In this document: one piece after another, positions 8,817 to 16,051 of the stretch
Numbering within the stretch: the stretch's first letter is position 1
Layout of the letters: every line of letters begins with the position of its first letter
Assembly: GCA_000437395.1 (NCBI GenBank)
Contig: FR898161.1
Coordinates: 1-28,084, forward strand
DNA length: 28,084 nt
Direction of reading: 5' to 3'
Source: Clostridium sp. CAG:288
GTDB lineage: Bacteria > Bacillota_I > Bacilli_A > RFN20 > CAG-288
Made by a program: the position numbers and the translations under genes
Notes under the pieces: model-generated
What the model saw: the letters and a program-made list of their open reading frames with translations, nothing else
The model's database searches: none
What the model was told of the DNA's origin: nothing

Positions 8817-9056
8817 ATGGCAAAAAAGAAAAAGCAAAAATATGTAGATGACGGTCACACAATCTACAATATGGATATAGAAGGCTTTAAATGGCACGAT
8901 AAGAAAAAGAAGAAAGAAAACGATGTCAAACTTTCTTGGAAAGAAAGGTGGGCAATGATTAGAGGCGCATATGGCGCATTCTTTCCTAAATTTCTTATTA
9001 TCATTATCGCTTTCACACTTACGTATTTATTGTTATACTTTTGGCTACATCATTAA
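8817..9056 (+). CDS. Small membrane protein with DDGHTIYNM motif
   Basis: A 79-residue protein that starts 5 nt after oppF. It has a Lys-rich start, the motif YVDDGHTIYNMDIEGFKWH (residues about 9-27), a Lys cluster, then KLSWKERWAMIRGAY and a single hydrophobic segment (about 56-77) at the C terminus. Similar DDG-TI-M small proteins with one C-terminal membrane segment are, as far as I recall, widespread in Firmicutes but have no known function. The predicted form is a cytoplasmic head with a membrane tail. Its place as last gene of the opp operon suggests it acts with or on the transporter, or is merely co-expressed. The ribosome-binding site is weak (GGTGA inside the end of oppF), so it probably depends on oppF translation. 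Confidence 0.75.
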   Translation: MAKKKKQKYVDDGHTIYNMDIEGFKWHDKKKKKENDVKLSWKERWAMIRGAYGAFFPKFLIIIIAFTLTYLLLYFWLHH

Positions 9057-9088
9057 ACTGTCAGTAAATCTGGCAGTTTATTTTTTTT
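9054..9088 (+). terminator. Rho-independent terminator of the opp operon
   Basis: TAAACTGTCAG (9054-9064) pairs with CTGGCAGTTTA (9070-9080), an 11-bp stem with one G-U pair and a 5-nt loop, followed by eight T. The stop codon of the last operon gene is the first part of the stem. Confidence 0.93.
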
Positions 9089-9120
9089 ATAAATACATAT
9101 ATAATTTTCAGGAGGTTTTT

Positions 9121-9471
9121 ATGTATTGTAGAAAATGTGGTAAAGAAATACCAGATGGTGCTAAATTTTGTCCAAATTGTGGGGAAAAGACAGATGATAC
9201 AACTGTAGAGGAAAAAGTTAATAGTGTCGATTTAAATACTTCAAGTAATACTTATAATGGAAACTATTATAGCGACGATAGTTCTTCTTCAATTGGTTGG
9301 GGTGTTTTAGGCTTTTTTGTTCCAATTGCAGGTTTAATTTTATTCTTAGTTTGGAAAGATGAAAAACTTGAAGATTCTAAAGCCTCAGGAATAGGTGCTC
9401 TTGTCAGTGTTGTAGTCTCGATTATTATCTTCTTACTTTATATTATTGCTTTACCAGCCTTTTTAGTTTAG
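9121..9471 (+). CDS. Zinc-ribbon membrane protein
   Basis: A 116-residue protein. It opens with a zinc ribbon, C3-x2-C6 and C17-x2-C20 (CRKCGKEIPDGAKFCPNC), which should bind one Zn2+. A polar Asn/Ser linker follows, then two hydrophobic segments (about 59-77 and 92-115) separated by the charged WKDEKLEDSKAS. This zinc-ribbon plus membrane-hairpin layout is common in Firmicutes proteins of unknown role. The start is ATG 9121: AGGAGG (9110-9115) lies 5 nt before it, whereas the longer upstream frame runs back through the opp terminator and small-protein gene. It lies between two terminators, so it is probably a single-gene unit; no convincing promoter was seen, and read-through is possible. 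Confidence 0.8.
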   Translation: MYCRKCGKEIPDGAKFCPNCGEKTDDTTVEEKVNSVDLNTSSNTYNGNYYSDDSSSSIGWGVLGFFVPIAGLILFLVWKDEKLEDSKASGIGALVSVVVSIIIFLLYIIALPAFLV

Positions 9472-9490
9472 TAAATATAAACGGATAATT

Positions 9491-9529
9491 GCTTGGATTA
9501 TTAATAAAAATAATATTCCAAGCTTTTTT
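9491..9529 (+). terminator. Rho-independent terminator after the zinc-ribbon gene
   Basis: GCTTGGATTATTA (9491-9503) pairs with TAATATTCCAAGC (9511-9523) with one T-T mismatch, followed by six T. Confidence 0.85.
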
Positions 9530-9551
9530 AATGGCTAAATATAAATAATGT

Positions 9552-9560
9552 TGCTAAAAT
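9552..9560 (+). promoter_or_regulatory. Candidate extended -10 promoter of pepF
   Basis: TGCTAAAAT (9552-9560) fits an extended -10 element (TG, one base, then TAAAAT). There is no good -35. It lies after the previous terminator and about 16 nt before the pepF AGGAGG. Confidence 0.4.
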
Positions 9561-9589
9561 AAGAAATAGATTAATAGGAGGCCCTAATT

Positions 9590-11350
9590 ATGAACGAATG
9601 GGATTTTACAAGAATATATAAAGATTTAAACGCTTTTGAAGAAGATGCTAAGAAGTTAAGTGAGGATATTGATGGATATAATAAGTTTAAAGGAAAGATT
9701 AACGATGAAAAATCATTGCTTGATTTTTTAAATTACGACGAAGAAGTTGTTGGTAATTTTTCAAAGATCTACACATATGCTTCGATGTTTTACGATCAAC
9801 AACAAAAAGAACCTTCTAGACAAAAGGTATATGCAACAGCAAACGACTTATACGCTAAGTATGTACAAGTAACTTCTTTTGCTTCATCTGAAATATTGGC
9901 ATTAGGTGAAGAAAATGTTAAACGTTTTGTTAAAGAGAATAAAGAGTTGACAAAGTACGCTTATCCACTTGATAAGATTTTCCACAATCAATCACATATA
10001 TTTGAACCAAAGATTGAAGAGATAATGGCTAACTATGTTCAAGTTACAAACAATTACAATCGACTTTATGATATGTTAGCTGTTGCTGATGGAAAATCAA
10101 GTACTGTTAAACTTTCAACAGGGAAAGAAATTGAAGTTAACCAATCTAATTTTAGACAATATTTAGCTACTTTAAAGAACCAAGATGATCGTAGAATTGT
10201 CTTTGAAGCCGTTTTTAAGGGCTTTGAAGCTCATAAGAACACATTTGCTGGAATTTATAACGGAATCATTCAATCGGACTATGCCGAGGCTAAAAATAGA
10301 AAGTACAATTCAATTTTAGAGTCTTTCTTATATGGAAATAACATTCCAACTGATGTTTATTTATCTTTAATTAAAACTGTTAGAGAAAATACAGATGTAC
10401 TCAAAGAATATTATGCTCTTAGAAAACAATACTTTGGCTTAAAAGAATTACACACATATGATAGATTCTTGGATTTTGCTTCAACAGATAAAAAATATAC
10501 TTATGAAGAAGCTAAAGAATTATTCTTCGAGTCAGTAGCTAAGATTGGTGGAGAATTTGAAAAAGTTGCTCACGAAGTATTAGCAGAAGGAAGAGTTGAT
10601 GTCTACCCACACGAAGGAAAGAGAACAGGCGCTTATTCAACTGGCTATTATAAAGAAGGACCATTTATTCTTTTGAATCACACTGGAATGCTTGATGACT
10701 GCTTTACTTGTGCTCATGAAGCAGGTCACTCAATTCACACAACTTTAGCAAATGCTAATCAACCAGTCGCTACAGCTGACTACACAATTTTTGTCGCAGA
10801 AATTGCTTCGACATTTAATGAACAATTATTGTTAGATCACTTACTTTCCAAAACAACAGATAAAGAAACTAGATTAGTTTTATTACAATCAGCAATTGAT
10901 GGCTTAATTGCAACTTTCTATCGCCAAACACTCTTTGCTGACTATGAATACCAAGCTCACAAATTAGTTGAAGAAGGTAAACCAGTTACTGTTGACGTTC
11001 TCTCATCTATAATGAAAGATTTGTATTTAGAATATTATGGAATCGATTTAAATAACGAACCATATAAAGAATATGTTTGGGCTTATATTCCACACTTCTT
11101 CCACTCACCATTCTATGTTTATCAATATGCAACATGCTATGCATCGAGCTTACAAATATATGACATGGTAAAAAACAATGTTCCAGGAGCATTAGATAAC
11201 TATTTGAATATGTTAAAAGCTGGCGGTTCTGATTACCCAGTTGAAATAGTGAAAAAAGGTGGAGTTGATTTGACTACACCTGAACCATTTATGGCTGTTT
11301 GTAAGAGATTGAAGGAACTCTTAGAAGTTCTCAAAAACGAATTAAAGTAA
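9590..11350 (+). CDS. pepF: Oligoendopeptidase F (M3 metallopeptidase)
   Basis: A 586-residue cytoplasmic zinc peptidase that cuts short peptides (family M3B), at the normal length of about 600. The zinc site is visible: H376-E377-A-G-H380 supplies two ligands and the catalytic Glu, and E404 in FVAEIASTFNE is the third ligand. Other family features are the YSTGYYKEGPFILLN strand just before the site and PHFFHSPFYVYQYATCYASS near residue 505. AGGAGG lies 8 nt before the ATG. It stands alone between two terminators but close to the opp operon, so imported peptides are its obvious substrates; that link is inference from position and family. Related PepF enzymes also degrade signal peptides. Confidence 0.95.
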   Translation: MNEWDFTRIYKDLNAFEEDAKKLSEDIDGYNKFKGKINDEKSLLDFLNYDEEVVGNFSKIYTYASMFYDQQQKEPSRQKVYATANDLYAKYVQVTSFASSEILALGEENVKRFVKENKELTKYAYPLDKIFHNQSHIFEPKIEEIMANYVQVTNNYNRLYDMLAVADGKSSTVKLSTGKEIEVNQSNFRQYLATLKNQDDRRIVFEAVFKGFEAHKNTFAGIYNGIIQSDYAEAKNRKYNSILESFLYGNNIPTDVYLSLIKTVRENTDVLKEYYALRKQYFGLKELHTYDRFLDFASTDKKYTYEEAKELFFESVAKIGGEFEKVAHEVLAEGRVDVYPHEGKRTGAYSTGYYKEGPFILLNHTGMLDDCFTCAHEAGHSIHTTLANANQPVATADYTIFVAEIASTFNEQLLLDHLLSKTTDKETRLVLLQSAIDGLIATFYRQTLFADYEYQAHKLVEEGKPVTVDVLSSIMKDLYLEYYGIDLNNEPYKEYVWAYIPHFFHSPFYVYQYATCYASSLQIYDMVKNNVPGALDNYLNMLKAGGSDYPVEIVKKGGVDLTTPEPFMAVCKRLKELLEVLKNELK

Positions 11351-11362
11351 TTTAATTAAAAT

Positions 11363-11404
11363 AAGTGAATTTATGTATTATTTGTATACATAGTTCACTT
11401 TTTT
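11363..11404 (+). terminator. Terminator after pepF
   Basis: AAGTGAATTTATGTAT (11363-11378) pairs with TATACATAGTTCACTT (11385-11400) with a small internal mismatch. The run of T from 11399 to 11404 follows. Confidence 0.8.
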
Positions 11405-11450
11405 GATTGTTCATAATAAAAGAACAAACAATAATTGTGTATACAAATAA
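11378..11450. repeat. Separated perfect 13-bp inverted repeat with GTATAC cores
   Basis: TTATTTGTATACA (11378-11390) and TGTATACAAATAA (11438-11450) are exact inverted copies 47 bp apart. Between them, TTGTTC (11407-11412) and GAACAA (11422-11427) form a second, nested inverted repeat. The first 13-mer overlaps the pepF terminator, so the two pairings exclude each other. Each copy centres on the palindrome GTATAC and could be a protein site. The remainder of the gap before asp23 holds only its promoter. Confidence 0.6.
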
Positions 11451-11523
11451 GGTGATAATGTAACAAAAGCGATTAAATTTTACAAAAAAATTTCATATTA
11501 TTAGTTAAATAACATGTGATAAT

Positions 11524-11551
11524 TTGATTTTTTTACCTTATAAGGTATAAT
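11524..11551 (+). promoter_or_regulatory. Promoter of asp23-fakA
   Basis: TTGATT (11524-11529), 16 bp, then a perfect TATAAT (11546-11551), the housekeeping sigma-factor pattern. It lies 14 nt before AAGGAGGA (11566-11573). Confidence 0.75.
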
Positions 11552-11581
11552 AGAATAGCACTCTTAAGGAGGAATTTTTGA

Positions 11582-11941
11582 ATGGGAATAGATAAGAATA
11601 CGTCATACGGAAAAATCAATATCTCATTGGAAGCCATCGCTTTAGTCGCTGGACAAGCAGCAACAACCTGTTATGGTGTTGTTGGACTTTCAAGTAAACG
11701 CTCATTAAAAGATGAGATAAACGCCTTCCTTAAGAAAGAAAACTATAAAGACGGGGTCACAGTTAAAAAGACAGGTAAGGACGCTTTTGAAGTCAACATG
11801 TACATTATTGTCGGTTCTAATTTAAAAATAACTGAAGTAGTTTCAGAAGTACAAAAGAGAGTTAAATATGAACTAGAAAAAACATTTGGCATTAAGTTTA
11901 GATCTGTTAATGTCTATGTTTTAGGTGTTGACCGCCTTTAA
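11582..11941 (+). CDS. asp23: Asp23/Gls24 family protein (YloU-like)
   Basis: A 119-residue protein of the Asp23/Gls24 envelope-stress family, at the usual length. It begins with YGKINISLEAIALVAGQAATTCYGVVGLSS, the conserved opening of the family, and continues through VNMYIIVGSNLKITEVV to the final FRSVNVYVLGV. Family members lie at the inner face of the membrane in Gram-positive bacteria. The pairing with fakA downstream (yloU-yloV in Bacillus) is one of the most stable in Firmicutes and supports the call. It has its own promoter and AAGGAGGA. No membrane segment is present, so any membrane contact would be through a partner. Confidence 0.9.
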   Translation: MGIDKNTSYGKINISLEAIALVAGQAATTCYGVVGLSSKRSLKDEINAFLKKENYKDGVTVKKTGKDAFEVNMYIIVGSNLKITEVVSEVQKRVKYELEKTFGIKFRSVNVYVLGVDRL

Positions 11942-11972
11942 AGAATTATTTAATTAAGAAAGAAGGAAATAT

Positions 11973-13643
11973 ATGATAAAAATCGACGGCGTTATCCTAA
12001 AGCAGATGATTATCAGTGGTGCGAATAACTTATATAATTCATACCCAGAAGTTGATGCTTTAAACGTTTTCCCAGTCCCAGATGGCGATACTGGTACTAA
12101 CATGAATTTAACAATATCTTCAGGTGCTAAAGAAGTTGCAAACAAAAATGAAACTTCAATTTATGAAATTGCAAAGACTTTCTCCAGAGGACTATTAATG
12201 GGTGCAAGAGGTAACTCTGGTGTTATTTTATCCCAAATTTTTAGAGGCTTTGCTCAAGGCTTAAAAGGCAAAGATGAAGCTGATGCAATCGATCTTGCTG
12301 ATGCCTTTATGATGGGTAAAGAAGTTGCATATAAGGCTGTTATTCGTCCTGTTGAAGGTACAATCTTAACAGTTTGTAGAGAAGCTGCTCAAGCATTGAA
12401 CGATGCTGTTGAACCAGAAATGCCTATTGATCAAGCTATTGATATTTTACTTGCTGAAGCTCGTGAAAGCTTAAAGAGAACACCTGATCTTTTACCAATA
12501 TTAAAAGAAGTTGGTGTTGTCGATAGTGGCGGTGCTGGATTTTGTAAGATTTTAGAAGGTTTCTCAAAAGCTTTAAAGAACGAAGTCGTTGAAAAGAATA
12601 TGCCAGATGTTGTTGATGTATCTGATCAAGCTCAAGTTTCTATGGGAAATGCTCAATCAAAAATTCAACATGAAGAATTTGGCTATTGCACAGAATTTAT
12701 TTTGAAATTACCAGCCGAAAATGAAAAGTCAGGTAAAAAAGTATTTGTTGAAAAAAGATTTGTCGCTGTCTTAAATAGCCATGGTAATTCAATTGTTGAA
12801 GTTAGAGATAACGATTTAGTTAAAGTTCACATTCATACATTAAATCCAGGTAATATTCTCTCTTATGCTCAACAATTTGGTGAATTTGTTAAAATCAAAG
12901 TTGAAAATATGTCAGAACAACATTCTGAATTATTAAAAGAAGAAAATAACAAAAAGGTCGAAGAAAAACCTTTGAAAGAATTTGGATTAATATCTGTTGG
13001 TGTTGGCCAAGGTATTGTCGATATGTTTAAAGATTTAAGAGTTGACTATGTTGTTTCTGGTGGTCAAACTATGAATCCTTCAACTGAAGATTTCGTAGAA
13101 GCCATCAAAGAAGTCCATGCCAAAAACATTATTATTCTTCCAAACAACTCAAATATTGTTATGGCAGCTTCACAAGCTTGCGATGTTGTCAGCGGTGGAG
13201 AAACAAATGCTGTTGTTATCCCAAGTAAAACTATTCCTCAAGGTTTAGTTGCAGCTATGATGTTTAACCCAGAAGTTGATATGGAAGTCAATATCAATGA
13301 AATGACAGAAGCTTTATCTACAGTAAAAACTGGTCAAGTAACTTTCTCAATTAAAGATACAACAGTAGATGGAGTTCAAGTCTATAAAGATCAATTTATG
13401 GGAATTTTCGATAAAGAGATTGTTTGCTGTCAAAAAGATAAAGTAGATGCAGCTATGGAACTTCTTGATAAAATGACTGATAGTATGTCTTCAATCATTA
13501 TTGTCATTATCGGTGAAGATGTTTCTAACGAAGAAGAAGAAAGAATTACAAATTTAATTAATGAAAAATATGGTTCCGAAATTGATATTGATATCAAAAA
13601 AGGATTACAACCAGTCTATTCATTTATTATTAGTGTTGAATAA
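11973..13643 (+). CDS. fakA: Fatty acid kinase ATP-binding subunit FakA (YloV, DAK-like)
   Basis: A 556-residue protein. In known systems FakA phosphorylates fatty acids held by a FakB (DegV-family) partner, so that host or free fatty acids enter phospholipid synthesis. The N-terminal DhaL-like kinase domain has PDGDTGTNM (Asp37, Asp39 and Asn43 hold Mg-ATP), then SRGLLMGARGNSGVILSQ near 70-87 and GVVDSGGAGF near 180. The C-terminal half has SGGQTMNPSTEDF (about 358) and ILPNNSNI, which match the YloV-type C-terminal domain. No fakB lies in this window. It starts 31 nt after asp23, with AAGGAAA before the ATG, and a terminator follows directly, so the two form an operon. Confidence 0.92.
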   Translation: MIKIDGVILKQMIISGANNLYNSYPEVDALNVFPVPDGDTGTNMNLTISSGAKEVANKNETSIYEIAKTFSRGLLMGARGNSGVILSQIFRGFAQGLKGKDEADAIDLADAFMMGKEVAYKAVIRPVEGTILTVCREAAQALNDAVEPEMPIDQAIDILLAEARESLKRTPDLLPILKEVGVVDSGGAGFCKILEGFSKALKNEVVEKNMPDVVDVSDQAQVSMGNAQSKIQHEEFGYCTEFILKLPAENEKSGKKVFVEKRFVAVLNSHGNSIVEVRDNDLVKVHIHTLNPGNILSYAQQFGEFVKIKVENMSEQHSELLKEENNKKVEEKPLKEFGLISVGVGQGIVDMFKDLRVDYVVSGGQTMNPSTEDFVEAIKEVHAKNIIILPNNSNIVMAASQACDVVSGGETNAVVIPSKTIPQGLVAAMMFNPEVDMEVNINEMTEALSTVKTGQVTFSIKDTTVDGVQVYKDQFMGIFDKEIVCCQKDKVDAAMELLDKMTDSMSSIIIVIIGEDVSNEEEERITNLINEKYGSEIDIDIKKGLQPVYSFIISVE

Positions 13644-13650
13644 AAATATT

Positions 13651-13674
13651 ACTGGGCTTTATGCCCAGTTTTTT
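13651..13674 (+). terminator. Terminator of asp23-fakA
   Basis: ACTGGGC (13651-13657) pairs perfectly with GCCCAGT (13663-13669) around TTTAT, with T continuing to 13674. Confidence 0.93.
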
Positions 13675-13697
13675 AATGCACAAATTTATATATGTAC

Positions 13698-13724
13698 AAA
13701 AAAAGATGAATTAACTTCATCTTT
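13698..13724 (-). terminator. Terminator of the DUF523 gene
   Basis: AAAGATGAA (13702-13710) and TTCATCTTT (13716-13724) form a perfect 9-bp stem. Read on the minus strand it is followed by a T run (A at 13698-13704). It lies 8 nt after the DUF523 stop. Confidence 0.85.
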
Positions 13725-13731
13725 AATACAT

Positions 13732-14193
13732 TTATCTATTTAATGAACTTAATAAGTTAGGAACTTCATTTTCAGAAATAACTGTTACACCTGCCTTTAA
13801 AAGAGCTTCTGCAAGTAGTCCATTTCCATTAATAACTCCACCGTCGAATTTTCCGTTGTGTATCTTTTTAACACCACAACTAGGAGAACGATCTTTTAAA
13901 ACTGCTAGTTTAACGTTAAATCTTTTAACTATTTCTAACGTTAAAGAAATGCCTCTATTATAAAAATCTGTCACATCAGATCCTTTAATATTAATAGCTC
14001 TTCTTTCCTCGTTTAATTCTGAAGGCGCTCTTGGAGTTTTTAATCCACCATCAGTTTCAGGACAAACTGGTATTACATCATAGTAATCTAGAAGTCTTAG
14101 TACATCGTTGTTTTTCTTTGTTTGTCCATCGTAACGGACAGGTGCTCCAACTAAACAAGCACTGACAATAATAATTTCTCTGTTATTTTCCAT
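13732..14193 (-). CDS. DUF523 family protein (YbbK-like)
   Basis: A 153-residue cytoplasmic protein of family DUF523, whose biochemical role is not established. The family pattern is complete: SACLVGAPVRYDG (Cys13), VCPETDGGLKTPRAPSE (Cys44), and AVLKDRSPSCG (Cys106). Three conserved cysteines suggest a metal or iron-sulfur site; that is inference. No ribosome-binding site precedes the ATG. Instead a TATAAT ends only 7 nt upstream, which suggests a leaderless transcript. It is divergent from the DUF1540 gene, only 52 nt away, and has its own terminator. Confidence 0.88.
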   Translation of the reverse strand: MENNREIIIVSACLVGAPVRYDGQTKKNNDVLRLLDYYDVIPVCPETDGGLKTPRAPSELNEERRAINIKGSDVTDFYNRGISLTLEIVKRFNVKLAVLKDRSPSCGVKKIHNGKFDGGVINGNGLLAEALLKAGVTVISENEVPNLLSSLNR

Positions 14194-14200
14194 GATAATT

Positions 14201-14228
14201 ATTATACATTAGGACACACTAATTACAA
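14201..14228 (-). promoter_or_regulatory. Promoter of the DUF523 gene, predicted leaderless
   Basis: On the minus strand a perfect TATAAT (14206-14201) has TTGTAA (14228-14223) 16 bp upstream. Transcription would start about 7 nt after the TATAAT, which is at or next to the ATG at 14193. Confidence 0.55.
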
Positions 14229-14245
14229 AGAAGGAGATGAAAAAT

Positions 14246-14554
14246 ATGCCAAATTTAAAATGTCACAAGCAAAATTGTGAACACAATCACAACATTAAAT
14301 GTGGATTAGAAGGTATTTATGTCAATCAACATGCAGTTTGTGAGTCCTATGAAAGTAGAAGTGGAGAACCTTTTGAATTTACTCAAGAGTTCGCTAAAGA
14401 TTTAGCTATGACTTTTACTGACAAGAGTACTGATGTAACTTGTCACGATCACGAATGTCAAAATAACGAACACGAATGTTGCATGTTAGACAATTTAAGG
14501 ATTGATGATTTAGATAATGCAGCTATTTGTGTTAATTTTAGAAAACGTAACTAA
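14246..14554 (+). CDS. Protein with two DUF1540 domains
   Basis: A 102-residue Cys/His-rich protein built of two copies of a DUF1540-like unit. The first is CHKQNCEHNHNIKCGLEGIYV followed by a Cys, the second CHDHECQNNEHECCMLDNLRI followed by a Cys. Each has four or five cysteines, probably binding one metal ion. About 45 residues without cysteines (EPFEFTQEFAKDLAMTFTD) link them. The family is common in spore-forming Firmicutes; its function is unknown. I chose ATG 14246 because AAGGAG (14231-14236) is 9 nt before it; the in-frame ATG at 14237 directly abuts that site. Its stop codon overlaps the stop of the convergent transporter gene by 4 nt. Confidence 0.8.
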   Translation: MPNLKCHKQNCEHNHNIKCGLEGIYVNQHAVCESYESRSGEPFEFTQEFAKDLAMTFTDKSTDVTCHDHECQNNEHECCMLDNLRIDDLDNAAICVNFRKRN

Positions 14555-15927
14555 TCAGTAATATTGTCTGAATTTTCTTTTTCTTCCAACATGGCTTTAT
14601 AGGCTTTTAAGTCTTGTGAATCCTTGTTGGATATTTTTATATATTTATAACAGAACAATGTTCCACATGCACAAATGATTGGGAACATTACACCACACAT
14701 AGCTCTAAAAGCTAGCTCTGGATTTGGTCCAGGATTTGATCCACTTTCGTATCCAAAGGCAAAGCTTAAAGCTGACATAGCTATAGCCGAAACTATTAAG
14801 GAAACTCTAGATATTAGAGATCCAATAGAATTAAACGAGGCTTCTCTTGAAATTTTATATTTCATTTTATCAATATCGATTAATTCGGCACTCATCATAT
14901 CAGGTGATAACATTAGTCCTCCAACAAAAGGACCTATAAATATCATAACAATACACCCTTGCCACCAGTTTATTGGTAAAACTAGGAAAAACAAGGCGAT
15001 AGGAAGAGCAGTAAAGCAAATTTTCCACACCATTCTAAATCCGTGTTTTTCAATATATTTAATCCAAAAAGGAATTGATAAGACAAGAGACCCGAATAAA
15101 ACAGCCATCAAAGCAGCTAGTGTTGCTGAATTTGTATGTAAAACATATTTACAGTACATTGGATATATTGAAACGATTAGTCCAAGAATTGCTTGGAAGA
15201 AAGATTGAGCTAAGTTATAAATTAAGAATGGGCGATTGTGTAAAACATCTTTTAAAGTCTGAATGAAAGAATAAGGCTTTTTTAAGGTTATATCTTCTTT
15301 GCCTTTTGTCTTTAGACCAGTAATACAAAAAATCATGACAACGAAATATACGGCAGTATAAATTAATCCGATTAAAAAATAACTATGTAAAACTTCCATT
15401 AATAGTGGCGTACAAACATAGCAAATACCCATAGCTATCATTTCAAATAAGTGTCTTAAACTGGAACATTCTGCGCGTTCTTTATCGGTTACAAATAAAA
15501 CAGGATAAAGAGCTCCGTAATTTATGTACATGACAGTAGATGCGTTTTCAATCATAATCGAAATGAAAAGATAATAGATAAAAAATCCTGTTTGAGAAAA
15601 ACCAGTGCTTTTATCTATTACATAAGCTAACAAAATAAATAGTGGTAGTACTGGAAGACCACCAACAAGCCATGGTAATCTTTTGCCCCATTTTGATTTT
15701 GTTTTTTCTGATAAGGCTCCAAAGAATATATCATTTAATCCATCGACAATGACAAAGATAATTTTGCATATTGAAGCTAAATATATTGAAACTATTCCAG
15801 TATAGTCAACATAATAAGAAATGTTAAAGCCATGGAAAAGTTGTGTTAATAAAGTTAAAGCAAATAAACCTGTTGCAAAACGAAAAGGACTAGTTTTTTT
15901 AGAATTCTTTTTGTTAAAGTTAGGCAT
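14551..15927 (-). CDS. GPH-family sugar:cation symporter (MFS)
   Basis: A 458-residue transporter with about 12 membrane segments, of the glycoside-pentoside-hexuronide family. The diagnostic loop between segments 2 and 3 is complete: DGLNDIFFGALSEKTKSKWG, followed by KRLPW (Asp near residue 62). A central cytoplasmic loop near 225 (KGKEDITLKKPYSF) separates the two halves. The late element DMMSAELIDIDKMKYK near 350 also fits the family. The likely substrate is a glycoside or uronide taken up with Na+ or H+; nothing nearby identifies it, and no sugar hydrolase is adjacent. I use ATG 15927: the in-frame GTG at 15933 lies within the ribosome-binding site GGAGGTG. Divergent from pth. Confidence 0.88.
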   Translation of the reverse strand: MPNFNKKNSKKTSPFRFATGLFALTLLTQLFHGFNISYYVDYTGIVSIYLASICKIIFVIVDGLNDIFFGALSEKTKSKWGKRLPWLVGGLPVLPLFILLAYVIDKSTGFSQTGFFIYYLFISIMIENASTVMYINYGALYPVLFVTDKERAECSSLRHLFEMIAMGICYVCTPLLMEVLHSYFLIGLIYTAVYFVVMIFCITGLKTKGKEDITLKKPYSFIQTLKDVLHNRPFLIYNLAQSFFQAILGLIVSIYPMYCKYVLHTNSATLAALMAVLFGSLVLSIPFWIKYIEKHGFRMVWKICFTALPIALFFLVLPINWWQGCIVMIFIGPFVGGLMLSPDMMSAELIDIDKMKYKISREASFNSIGSLISRVSLIVSAIAMSALSFAFGYESGSNPGPNPELAFRAMCGVMFPIICACGTLFCYKYIKISNKDSQDLKAYKAMLEEKENSDNITD

Positions 15928-15946
15928 ATTCACCTCCGTTTTAGTT

Positions 15947-15974
15947 CTTATAAAATAACATATGCATAAAGCAA
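15947..15974 (-). promoter_or_regulatory. Candidate promoter of the GPH transporter
   Basis: Minus strand: TTGCTT (15974-15969), 16 bp, TATAAG (15952-15947). The -10 matches consensus in five of six positions, the -35 in three. It lies 9 nt before GGAGGTG. Confidence 0.4.
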
Positions 15975-16006
15975 TATATTTTGTTGTTAGTTTTTGACTA
16001 ATAATA

Positions 16007-16015
16007 TGTTATCAT
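16007..16015 (+). promoter_or_regulatory. Candidate extended -10 promoter of pth-mfd
   Basis: TGTTATCAT (16007-16015) fits an extended -10: TG, one base, TATCAT. It is 36 nt before the pth ATG, and GGGG precedes the start. A TTGACT lies at 15994-15999, but it is only 10 bp from the -10, too close to act with it. Confidence 0.4.
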
Positions 16016-16051
16016 TTTAGACGTAGTTTTGTTATAGAAAAGGGGAATTTT

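Noticed and set aside
8971..9120. Upstream 50-residue extension of the zinc-ribbon protein.
   Set aside because: It would be encoded by the small opp-operon gene and the terminator in another frame; AGGAGG next to ATG 9121 fixes the start.
14659..14693. AATGTTCC/GGAACATT stem inside the GPH transporter gene as a terminator for the DUF1540 gene.
   Set aside because: The loop is long and no T run follows.
14675..15208. A 177-codon open frame on the plus strand.
   Set aside because: It lies antisense to the GPH transporter, whose membrane segments and family motifs are clear. The frame has no ribosome-binding site or recognisable pattern.
15994..16020. TTGACT as -35 for pth.
   Set aside because: No acceptable -10 lies 16-18 bp downstream; the extended -10 at 16007-16015 is too close to work with it.
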